Of a stretch of DNA of 64,000 nucleotides, positions 8,844 to 17,084 are shown one piece after another. Under the pieces are notes generated by a model, which saw nothing but the letters and a program-made list of their open reading frames with translations, made no database searches and was not told the DNA's origin. Numbering within the stretch: position 1 is the stretch's first letter; every line of letters begins with the position of its first letter. Source of the DNA: Bacteroidota bacterium (GTDB lineage Bacteria; Bacteroidota; Ignavibacteria; Ignavibacteriales; Ignavibacteriaceae); assembly GCA_021824145.1 (NCBI GenBank), contig JAKALM010000003.1, forward strand, positions 1 through 64,000, read 5' to 3'. Both the position numbers and the translations under genes were made by a program.

Positions 8844-9883
8844 TCTTCAAGCCCAAGTTTTTTATTTAACATACTGAAAAACGGAGATTTTCTTTCCGAC
8901 ATAAAAAATTCTATTAAAAGTAAAATGATTGCCGGCGCCAAAAAATAATAAAATCTATCTTCGTAGTCAGTTACTCTCTTTTCACCGAATTCAGTTTTTT
9001 TAATTTTTGATAAATCTTTATATATCATATCAAGTTCATCTCTGTCATTTGTACCGCGCAAGTATTGCCCACCAGTATCTGAAGCAATTTCTTTTAAAGC
9101 AGTTTCATCAAGTTTTGTTAATACAACATTACCGGAATTATCTTTTTTAAAACCAACTTGCTGTCCTTGGTCATTAAAAATTGGAATTGGAACTCCATCT
9201 GGAGAACCAAGTCCGATTGTATAAATCTTTATATTATTTTTCTTTGCATTATCAATTGCGTCTTGAAGATTTCCTTCATGATCTTCACCGTCAGTAAATA
9301 TCACCATCACTTTTTCAGTCTTAGACGATTTGGCAAAAGATTTTGTTGCTAAGTTAATTGCCGCAGCAATTGCTGTCCCTTGCTCTGGAACAGTACTTAC
9401 GCCGGCAGCATTCAAAAATAAGTTCGCTGCTGAATAATCTGTAGTTAAAGGAAACTGCACAAATGGTTCGCCGGCAAAAACTATTAATCCTATTCTATCT
9501 CCACGAAGTTTCTGAATTAGATTTGAAACTTCGAACTTTGCTTTTTCAAGTCTGCTTGGTTTAATGTCTTGTGCCTGCATGCTTAATGAAACATCAAGAA
9601 GAATATAAATATCAATTCCACTTTGCTTCACATTTTCAATTCTAGTTCCAACTTGTGGATCAGCGGCAGCAATAAGCAGCATAATTATAGCAAAAATAAT
9701 TATTCCAAATCGAATAATACTTTTACCTTTGCTAAAGGTAGGAAGCAAAATTTTTTGTAATTTTTTCTGGGCAAATTTGTCTAGCAGTTTATTTTTATTT
9801 CGCAATAAAAACCAAAATGCTATAATTAGCCCAGGAATAAAATACAAACCGTACAAATATTCTGGATGTGCAAAACGAAACAT
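8840..9883 (-). CDS. batB: VWA-domain membrane protein BatB
   Basis: 347 residues. Two N-terminal transmembrane helices (about 8-26 and 55-77) precede a von Willebrand A domain with an intact MIDAS: DVSLS after residue 90, and FTDGED later. A C-terminal helix (about 310-328) follows. Bat VWA proteins are thought to bind divalent metal and assemble in the membrane with BatA, BatD and the MoxR ATPase. A 74-base A-rich spacer separates it from batA, the loosest junction within the Bat genes. Confidence 0.9.
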   Translation of the reverse strand: MFRFAHPEYLYGLYFIPGLIIAFWFLLRNKNKLLDKFAQKKLQKILLPTFSKGKSIIRFGIIIFAIIMLLIAAADPQVGTRIENVKQSGIDIYILLDVSLSMQAQDIKPSRLEKAKFEVSNLIQKLRGDRIGLIVFAGEPFVQFPLTTDYSAANLFLNAAGVSTVPEQGTAIAAAINLATKSFAKSSKTEKVMVIFTDGEDHEGNLQDAIDNAKKNNIKIYTIGLGSPDGVPIPIFNDQGQQVGFKKDNSGNVVLTKLDETALKEIASDTGGQYLRGTNDRDELDMIYKDLSKIKKTEFGEKRVTDYEDRFYYFLAPAIILLLIEFFMSERKSPFFSMLNKKLGLEE

Positions 9884-9957
9884 AAATTCAATTAAAAATT
9901 AGAAATTCAAAATTAAAAAGTTTAAAAATTCCGAAACATATTTCATTTAAAATTTGA

Positions 9958-10956
9958 TTACGGAATTTTTCTGAAAACAAATTTTGATAAACCTAATTCA
10001 ACTAAAAGCAAAACCAAACCTATATCCAGCCAATCTGAAAAAAGTTCAGCAGCATTGCGGTAAGATGTTACTTCAATTTTTGATTTTTCAAGCTTATCAA
10101 TTTTTTTATAAATTTCATTCAAAGTTCTATTATTGGTTGCTCTGAAATACTGCCCTCCAGTAGTTTGAGCAATTGTTTGAAGCAAACCTTCATCAATTTC
10201 AACAGGCATCATTTGGTAACGAATTCCAAAAGGTGTTTGAATTGGATACGGCGCTTGGCCTTCAGTTCCGACACCAATTGTGTATACTCTAATTCCATAA
10301 GTCTTGGCAATTTCAGCTGCAGTCAAAGGGTCAATTTCACCGGCATTATTCACACCATCAGTTAATAAAATTATTACTTTGCTTTTTGCCTGGCCGTCCT
10401 TTAATCTTCCAACTGCATCTGCAATTCCATTTCCAATCGCAGTTCCATCAGGCACCATTCCGGGTTCAACTTTTTGAAGAAGATTCTTTAAAACATCATG
10501 ATCAATTGTAATTGGGCATTGAGTAAATGCTTGTCGTGCAAACACAACTAATCCGATTCTATCGTTTGGTCTGCCATCTATAAATTTATCCGCAACATTT
10601 TTTGCCGCTTCAACACGGTTTGGTTTAAAATCTTCTGAGATCATACTGCCGGAAATATCAAGCGCAATTACAATATCTATTCCTTCAGTTGTAACATTTT
10701 GTCCAGAAGAAAAACTTTGCGGTCTGGCAAGAGCAACAATCAAAAAGGCTATTGCAAGCGATCTTAAAATTATTGGAACATGCCTTGTTTTTTCTTTTAA
10801 TGATGGCGGAATGTCTTTAAAAATTTTTAATGAAGAATAAGTTAAAGACGGCTGCTTAGCTTTACCAATTTTCCAGTACCAGAAAATCATTACTGGAATG
10901 ATTAAAAGAAAATAAAGCATCCAAGGATAAGCAAACGTTACATCACTGAACATCAC
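9958..10956 (-). CDS. batA: VWA-domain membrane protein BatA
   Basis: 332 residues with the same plan as BatB: two N-terminal helices (about 10-28 and 58-80), a VWA domain with MIDAS motif DISGS and the LLTDGVNNAG segment, and a C-terminal helix near 308-325. The segment SEDFKPNRVEAAK after the MIDAS is characteristic of BatA. It overlaps the preceding gene by 14 bases. Confidence 0.92.
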   Translation of the reverse strand: MMFSDVTFAYPWMLYFLLIIPVMIFWYWKIGKAKQPSLTYSSLKIFKDIPPSLKEKTRHVPIILRSLAIAFLIVALARPQSFSSGQNVTTEGIDIVIALDISGSMISEDFKPNRVEAAKNVADKFIDGRPNDRIGLVVFARQAFTQCPITIDHDVLKNLLQKVEPGMVPDGTAIGNGIADAVGRLKDGQAKSKVIILLTDGVNNAGEIDPLTAAEIAKTYGIRVYTIGVGTEGQAPYPIQTPFGIRYQMMPVEIDEGLLQTIAQTTGGQYFRATNNRTLNEIYKKIDKLEKSKIEVTSYRNAAELFSDWLDIGLVLLLVELGLSKFVFRKIP

Positions 10957-11896
10957 TTACCTCTATAGTTTTATCTTCTACTAAAACCGGAATTGTCTTA
11001 TTTACAATTTCATAAGCCTGCTTCATCATTTCTTCATTTACAGAACCGAGCGGTGTAAACTTTGCAAACTTTACAAGATCAGCATTCGAAAGAAATTTAT
11101 AAGTTGTATCCAATATCAGTTCGCTACCTTTTCGCTGCCTTAACAATTCAACTGCTTCCGAAGTTGGAAGTTCCAACGCTGGCATATTAAATCTTTCTTC
11201 AAAATATCTTCTGATAATTTCAGTTATTGCCGAGTGATATTCTTTTATCATTCCCTTCTGCCATAGTTTTTGCTCTTCAAGATCATGCAAAGCGTTTAGA
11301 GCAATTGTATGAATCGGAAGTTTGACAACTTTTCTAACCGGCTGCATTGCCAATTTTTTCTTCTGATATCTCCGATAGAAATAATAAGCTGCTCCGGCAA
11401 TTATCAACGCAAGTAAAACCCAGAATAAAATCCATCTCCAGTCAAGCGGAATTTTTATTGGATCTTTAACATCTTTTATATCACCTTGTGGATTTATCTT
11501 TACAGTTCGAATGACAAAGTTAACCGCGTTTGTCGTCGCATAATGAATTGTTGTATCGCCAGAAGTTTGATATAATACTGCTATCGGAGGAATTGTAACG
11601 CCGGTAGAATCATAACCAGAAAGAATATATTTATAAGTTGCGCTAACTTGCCCGTCCTTTTCATTTTCAACCGGATTTAAAGTTTGTATAATAGAAACAT
11701 TTTTCAAACTGTCTTTTATGAAAGGCGGAAAAACTTTCATTCCTTTATCATAATCAACTTGAATTGAATAGTTGATGTAATCTCCAACGAGATAATCAGA
11801 TTTATCAGTAGAAGCTTTAGCAGAAATATTCTGCGCAAGTAACTGAAAATAGAAAGACGAAGTAATGATTATTAGAAAAAATAATTTCTTTACCAT
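10943..11896 (-). CDS. Bat-operon membrane protein with periplasmic beta domain (DUF4381-like)
   Basis: 317 residues, not a named Bat subunit. A signal peptide (1-21, ending LLAQ) precedes an extracytoplasmic beta-rich domain (about 25-145) whose start (ISAKASTDKSDYLVGDYINY) resembles the first repeat of BatD. A transmembrane helix (about 153-172) and a cytoplasmic helical part (about 175-317) follow. Genes of this type commonly sit between the DUF58 and VWA genes in MoxR-Bat clusters. It overlaps the DUF58 gene by 7 bases and batA by 14. Its role is inferred only from context. Confidence 0.75.
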   Translation of the reverse strand: MVKKLFFLIIITSSFYFQLLAQNISAKASTDKSDYLVGDYINYSIQVDYDKGMKVFPPFIKDSLKNVSIIQTLNPVENEKDGQVSATYKYILSGYDSTGVTIPPIAVLYQTSGDTTIHYATTNAVNFVIRTVKINPQGDIKDVKDPIKIPLDWRWILFWVLLALIIAGAAYYFYRRYQKKKLAMQPVRKVVKLPIHTIALNALHDLEEQKLWQKGMIKEYHSAITEIIRRYFEERFNMPALELPTSEAVELLRQRKGSELILDTTYKFLSNADLVKFAKFTPLGSVNEEMMKQAYEIVNKTIPVLVEDKTIEVSDVQ

Positions 11897-12765
11897 CTTC
11901 TTTCTCTCAATCTGAAAAATTGGACAAGCGGCTTGATATAATTTTCACCGGTTTGAATTTCGATGCTGTCCAACCGGCTTGAAAGGAATAGTGATTTTCT
12001 TGCGGCTTTATTTCTTTCTCTCATTTGGCTGAATAAAAACTTAGTTCTCTTATCACCAGTATCAATCCAACGTTCATTTCCGGTTTCAGCATCAGCAAAT
12101 TTTACTAAGCCGATATCTGGGATTTCATCTTCTCTTTCATCATTTAAAACAATGCCAATTAAATCATGACGTTTACCGACAATTCGCAAAATCTTTTCAT
12201 AACCGGAATCCATAAAATCCGAAAGAAGAAAAACAATGCTTCGTTTCTTAATTGCGTTATTCATGTATTCAAGCGCTGCTTTGATGTTGGTTGACTTTCC
12301 TTCCGGTTCAAAAGATAGAACTTCGCGGATGATTCTAAGAACATGCTTGCGTCCTTTCCTTGGTGGTACAAATTTTTCAATTTTATCCGTAAATAAAATT
12401 AAACCAACTTTGTCATTATTCTTTAAGGCGGAGAAAGCAAGAATGGCGCTAAGCTCGGCTGCAATCTGTTGTTTGGTCTTATCAATCGAACCAAAAATTA
12501 ATGAACCGCTTAAGTCCGCCATTAGAATTACAGTTAATTCTCGTTCTTCTTCAAATATTTTTATAAAAGGATGACCGAAACGTGCAGTTACGTTCCAGTC
12601 AATGTTTCTTATATCGTCGCCAAATTGATATTCTCTTACTTCGGAAAATTCCATTCCTCTTCCTTTAAAGACGGAATGATATTCTCCAGAAAAAACTTGA
12701 TTAACCAAACCTTTGGTTCGGATTTCAATTTGTCTAACTTGTTTTATAATTTCTTTTGTCAGCAT
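11890..12765 (-). CDS. DUF58 / VWA-like domain protein of the MoxR-Bat cluster
   Basis: 291 residues. The conserved DUF58 core has the block G-x-G-x-E-F-S-E-V-R-E-Y near residue 35, then GDDIRNIDWNVTARFG, and a degenerate MIDAS-like DLSGS in VILMADLSGS. No transmembrane segment is evident, so it is probably cytoplasmic and works with the MoxR ATPase. It starts 9 bases after moxR and overlaps the next gene by 7 bases. Confidence 0.92.
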   Translation of the reverse strand: MLTKEIIKQVRQIEIRTKGLVNQVFSGEYHSVFKGRGMEFSEVREYQFGDDIRNIDWNVTARFGHPFIKIFEEERELTVILMADLSGSLIFGSIDKTKQQIAAELSAILAFSALKNNDKVGLILFTDKIEKFVPPRKGRKHVLRIIREVLSFEPEGKSTNIKAALEYMNNAIKKRSIVFLLSDFMDSGYEKILRIVGKRHDLIGIVLNDEREDEIPDIGLVKFADAETGNERWIDTGDKRTKFLFSQMRERNKAARKSLFLSSRLDSIEIQTGENYIKPLVQFFRLRERRW

Positions 12766-12774
12766 GAAAAATTT

Positions 12775-13758
12775 TTACGGCACTTCAACTTTGTTCAAAA
12801 TTTCTTGGATTACATTTTCTGTCGTAATTTCTTCAGCTTCAGCTTCGTAAGTAACAGCAATACGATGGCGCAAAACATCTAAACAAATTGCTCTAACATC
12901 TTCCGGTATTACATAACCTCTTCTTTTGATAAATGCCATCGACTTTGCTCCTAAAGCTAAATTGATAGATGCTCTTGGTGAGCCGCCATAGCTGATAAAA
13001 TCAGCAAGCTTGTCTAATCCAAAATCTTTTGGTGAACGTGTTGCAAACACAATATCAAGAATATATTTTTCAATTTTTTCATCGATATAAACTTCCTGCA
13101 CAAGACTTCTTGCTTTCAAAATATCCTGCGGTGTAATTACTTGCTGAACAGCGCCGTCAAGCATATTTACATTTTGCCGCATAATTTTTAATTCATCGTC
13201 GCGAGTTGGATAAGAAATTTTTATCTTAAGCATAAATCTATCAACTTGTGCTTCGGGCAAAGGATAAGTTCCTTCTTGTTCAATCGGATTTTGAGTTGCA
13301 AGAACTAAAAATGGTTCTTCCAATTTAAAAGTTTGTTCACCGATTGTAACTTGTCTTTCCTGCATTGCTTCGAGGAGCGCACTTTGAACTTTTGCGGGCG
13401 CACGGTTTATTTCATCAGCCAAAATGAAATTTGAAAAGATTGGACCTTTTCGAATTAAAAAGTTTCCATCTTTCTGGTTGTAAATTTGTGTTCCAACTAA
13501 GTCGGCTGGCAATAAATCCGGAGTGAACTGAATTCTTTGGAATTTTGCTTTCATTGCTGAAGATAGCGTTTTAATAGCTAAAGTTTTTGCAAGTCCTGGC
13601 ACACCTTCTAGCAAAACATGCCCATTGCTCAGTAAACCAACAATCAATCTTTCAACCATTGCTTTTTGACCGACAATAACTTTGCTTATTTCATTCATTA
13701 ACAAATCAATGAATGCACTCTCTTGTTTAATTTTTTCATTTAATGCAGTAATGTCCAA
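12775..13758 (-). CDS. moxR: MoxR-family AAA+ ATPase
   Basis: 327 residues. The Walker A variant GVPGLAKT (52-59), with the MoxR-typical AKT instead of GKT, is followed by Walker B ILADEINRAP and sensor segment LATQNPIEQEGTYPLPEAQ. MoxR ATPases are thought to act as chaperones for VWA partners, here DUF58, BatA and BatB. It is the first gene of the minus-strand directon. The 111 bases upstream, facing the convergent end of the rlmI-like gene, should carry its promoter, but I see no convincing box. Confidence 0.95.
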   Translation of the reverse strand: MDITALNEKIKQESAFIDLLMNEISKVIVGQKAMVERLIVGLLSNGHVLLEGVPGLAKTLAIKTLSSAMKAKFQRIQFTPDLLPADLVGTQIYNQKDGNFLIRKGPIFSNFILADEINRAPAKVQSALLEAMQERQVTIGEQTFKLEEPFLVLATQNPIEQEGTYPLPEAQVDRFMLKIKISYPTRDDELKIMRQNVNMLDGAVQQVITPQDILKARSLVQEVYIDEKIEKYILDIVFATRSPKDFGLDKLADFISYGGSPRASINLALGAKSMAFIKRRGYVIPEDVRAICLDVLRHRIAVTYEAEAEEITTENVIQEILNKVEVP

Positions 13759-13869
13759 TTTTGAACCTCATTTATATTTAATAAAAATGACTACTTCTTA
13801 TTGAAAAGTAATGTGATTAGACGTTGGCAAACTTAAAAAGGTTGCATCGTTTTTACAAGACAAGAAAAA

Positions 13870-15045
13870 TTAGTGATAGACTCTAAACACACAAAATTTT
13901 AAATACGATGTTTCAATCATTGCAGGCAATTCCGGATGATCCAGCGAGGCACCGTTAAAATGAATTAATTGAATTTTTTTATCGGCTTTTCGAGCGGCAT
14001 CTGTTACTACTTGAATAAAATCTTCCTTTGGGACATGATGAGAGCATGATGACGTTACCAAAAATCCGTTTTCATTTATAAGTTGAAGAGCTAATCGATT
14101 TAGTTTTTCATAGCCTTTCTTCGCAGTTGACAATTGCTTTTTACTTTTTGCAAATGCCGGCGGATCGATCATAACAACATCAAATTTACTTTTAGCAAAA
14201 ATTAATTTTTCAAAATAATCAAAAACATCACTAACGATAAATTCTGATTCTGAATTAAGATCATTCTTTTCAAAATTAAATTTTGCATTTTCAATTTCAG
14301 TTGACGAAGAATCTATAAATTTAACGGAAGCTGCACCAGCTTTTGCAGCATGAAGCCCAAATCCGCCAGCATTACAGAAAGCATCAATTACAGTTTTTCC
14401 CACAGCAATTTTTTCTACAAAAAATCTGTTATCTCTTTGATCGAAATAAAACCCGGTTTTATGCCCTCTTTCAAAATCTATTTTAAAATCTATTGATCCA
14501 TCGTTTATCAATTCTGATTTCATTTCGCCTAAATAAATCTCATCTTCTTCCGGCAATCCTTCCAGCTTACGGAAATAAGATTCATTCTTGGAAAAAATAT
14601 TTTCAGCGCCAAAATCTTCCTTCAAAATATTTACGATGGATAAAATATTTTTTTGCATTCCAAAAGAATAAACTTGAAGCACAAAAGTATTATTGTACTT
14701 GTCAATTATTAGTCCGGGTAAAAAATCACTTTCACTAAAAACTAATCTAAATGATTTAAGATTAGGGTAAAAAGTCTTTCGCAGTTGAAATGCACTTATA
14801 ATTTTATCTTTGAAAAAAGAATTGAAATCTTCAATTTTATTATTACTCAAAAGACGAACAGCTATTAAAGAATTCTTATTATAAAATCCGGTTCCTAAAT
14901 AACTTAATTTTGAATCGAAAATTTCTACAACATCACCATTTTCAGCTTGCCCTTCCAGTTTTTCAATTTCGTTACTAAAAATCCAAAGATGTCCGGATTT
15001 AATTCTTCGCTCTTCATTTCTCTTTAAAATTACTTTTGCTGTCAT
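13870..15045 (-). CDS. Class I SAM-dependent rRNA methyltransferase, RlmI-like
   Basis: 391 residues. An N-terminal PUA-type domain (about 1-75, with GHLWIFSNEI) precedes a linker and a Rossmann methyltransferase domain with DAFCNAGGFGLHAA (SAM loop) and MIDPPAFAKSKK (active-site DPP motif). TSSCSHH near residue 342 is the usual cysteine segment of the RlmI m5C enzymes. RlmI methylates C1962 of 23S rRNA in E. coli; the same position is likely but not certain here. It is divergent from the plus-strand gene at 15118. Confidence 0.9.
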   Translation of the reverse strand: MTAKVILKRNEERRIKSGHLWIFSNEIEKLEGQAENGDVVEIFDSKLSYLGTGFYNKNSLIAVRLLSNNKIEDFNSFFKDKIISAFQLRKTFYPNLKSFRLVFSESDFLPGLIIDKYNNTFVLQVYSFGMQKNILSIVNILKEDFGAENIFSKNESYFRKLEGLPEEDEIYLGEMKSELINDGSIDFKIDFERGHKTGFYFDQRDNRFFVEKIAVGKTVIDAFCNAGGFGLHAAKAGAASVKFIDSSSTEIENAKFNFEKNDLNSESEFIVSDVFDYFEKLIFAKSKFDVVMIDPPAFAKSKKQLSTAKKGYEKLNRLALQLINENGFLVTSSCSHHVPKEDFIQVVTDAARKADKKIQLIHFNGASLDHPELPAMIETSYLKFCVFRVYH

Positions 15046-15117
15046 TTCTTTTGTTCAAATGATTTTATTAAAAAAAATTATATTTTTAATTTAGTTAATT
15101 AAAAATAGATAATTATC

Positions 15118-16965
15118 ATGAAGAAATTATTATTTGCAGTTTGTCTTTTATTAATTTTTATCTCTTCTAGTTTTTCTCAAAGTTATAAATATGGTTGGAT
15201 TAGCGATATTCACATTGGAGCACCAGGAGCCGTAAGTGATTTGGAAAATGTTGTTCATAACATCAACAATAGAAAAGATATTTCGTTTGTTGTAGTAACC
15301 GGAGATATTGCTGAGAAAGGCAGGAATGATGAGCTTGAAACTGCAAAATCCATTTTGGATAGTTTGAAAGTTGCATATCATATTATTCCTGGAAATCATG
15401 ATACAAAATGGAGTGAAAGCGGCTGCACAAAATTTAAAGAACTTTGGAAAGACGACAAATTTGATTTTCAATTTGACGGAGTTGAACACATTGGAATGAA
15501 CAGCGGAATTCCGTGGCGCGGAGGCGGCGGACATTTTGCTGTTGAAGATTTTCCTTGGCTCGACAGTGTTTTAGCAAAAACTCCAAAAGATGAACAAGTT
15601 ATTTTTTATGCTCATCATCCGCTTGATGGAGAAATTGATAACTGGTTTGAAGTAACAAATCGCTTAAGAAAATATAATATCAAAGCGATTTTGGTTGGAC
15701 ACGGACATGCAAATAAACTGATGAACTTTGGCGGAATTCCTGCCGCGATGGGAAGATCAACTTTGAGTGATAAAAAAAGCTGGGGCTACACTTTAGTTGA
15801 TAACGAAACCGATTCATTGTCCTTTTGCGAAGTTACAAGCGACAGCATTCCAAAATTTTGGGGAGCGATTGGAAAAACGAATTCTCCAATCCCGGAAGTC
15901 GATTCCACTCAATTTATAAATTACACAACAACTTCTTCAAATTCTGAAATCAACGTTAAAGTTCTCTGGCAAAAAGAACTAAACACAAGTTTGTCAGCTT
16001 CAATTTTAGTTACGGACAAAAATATTTTTGCGGCAGCAATTAATGGAAATGTTTATTGCTTCGATTTAAGCGGCAACCTTATTTGGAAAAACAAAACTGG
16101 AGAAACAATTTTTAGTAAACCGGTTGAAGCAAATAATATTCTTGCGGTTGGAACGATTGTCGGAGATTTAATTACGATGGATGCATCAACTGGGAAAGTA
16201 ATTCAAACAATTGGAATTGATGAACCAATAACTTCTCAATTAATTACTCTTGATGGTGAGTACAATGGCCAAGCAACTACCGGAGTAGTTTTGGGAACTG
16301 CCAAAGGAAGCGTTTACTGTTACGATATTAATTCTTTAGAAATGATTTGGGAAAATCACTCGGCTCAAGGAATGATTGAGACAAAACCTTTGCTTGCGGG
16401 CGACAGAATTATTTATGGAAGCTGGGACAATTATCTTTATTGTATCGATTCTCGTTCCGGAATTATAAATTGGAAGTGGACAGAAAATAATAATTTTTAC
16501 TACTCGCCTGCCGCGTGCTGGCCAGTTACGGATGGGAAAAATGTTTATGTCTCAACACCTGATAAATTTGTTTCATCAATTGATCTTATGCTCGGAACAA
16601 CTGAATGGCGCAAAAATATTTTTGATTCTTGGGAAACAATTGGAATAAGTGAAAACAAAGAAAATCTTTATATAAAAAGTTATAAAGATAATTTTTTCAT
16701 CGCTTCAGCTAGAAATGGAAAGCTAATAAAAAATATTAAAGTCGGGTTTGGAATTGATACAATGCCGATTGATCCTATAGAATGGAATAAAAATATTATC
16801 TTCGGCTTCAAGGATGGTAAAATTTATTTGATCGATAAAAATTACGAATGGCATCCGCTGTTGTTTTTAGGAACGTGCAGAGTTCAAAACGTTTTTCATT
16901 TAAAGGATAACATTTTTGCTGCTTCGAACATGGATGGAAAGATTGTGGAGTTTGAGATTAACTAA
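15118..16965 (+). CDS. Secreted calcineurin-like metallophosphoesterase with C-terminal PQQ-type beta-propeller
   Basis: 615 residues. A signal peptide (1-20) precedes a calcineurin-like phosphoesterase domain with all metal-binding blocks: D30-x-H32, GD63, GNHD (92-95), HH (166-167) and GHGH (194-197). From about 260 to 610 the protein has repeated outer strands such as VYCFDLSGNLIW, VYCYDINSLEMIW and LYCIDSRSGIINW, the pattern of a PQQ-like propeller. The enzyme part should hydrolyse a phosphoester in the periplasm or outside the cell. The propeller may recognise a substrate or surface. No sorting domain is seen at the C-terminus. Confidence 0.87.
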   Translation: MKKLLFAVCLLLIFISSSFSQSYKYGWISDIHIGAPGAVSDLENVVHNINNRKDISFVVVTGDIAEKGRNDELETAKSILDSLKVAYHIIPGNHDTKWSESGCTKFKELWKDDKFDFQFDGVEHIGMNSGIPWRGGGGHFAVEDFPWLDSVLAKTPKDEQVIFYAHHPLDGEIDNWFEVTNRLRKYNIKAILVGHGHANKLMNFGGIPAAMGRSTLSDKKSWGYTLVDNETDSLSFCEVTSDSIPKFWGAIGKTNSPIPEVDSTQFINYTTTSSNSEINVKVLWQKELNTSLSASILVTDKNIFAAAINGNVYCFDLSGNLIWKNKTGETIFSKPVEANNILAVGTIVGDLITMDASTGKVIQTIGIDEPITSQLITLDGEYNGQATTGVVLGTAKGSVYCYDINSLEMIWENHSAQGMIETKPLLAGDRIIYGSWDNYLYCIDSRSGIINWKWTENNNFYYSPAACWPVTDGKNVYVSTPDKFVSSIDLMLGTTEWRKNIFDSWETIGISENKENLYIKSYKDNFFIASARNGKLIKNIKVGFGIDTMPIDPIEWNKNIIFGFKDGKIYLIDKNYEWHPLLFLGTCRVQNVFHLKDNIFAASNMDGKIVEFEIN

Positions 16966-17084
16966 AATTAGGGAAAGTTTTAAAATCGATTGTTATTATT
17001 AAATGATATGATTATTTTAAAAAAGTAAAGAATATAATTAATCAATTTTGATAGTTATTTTTTTAACTTTTAATCGGGGTCGTT

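Noticed and set aside
12236-12882. Plus-strand frames of about 100 codons
   Set aside because: They lie opposite the DUF58 and moxR genes, which have clear motifs; no homologous protein pattern is seen in the antisense frames.
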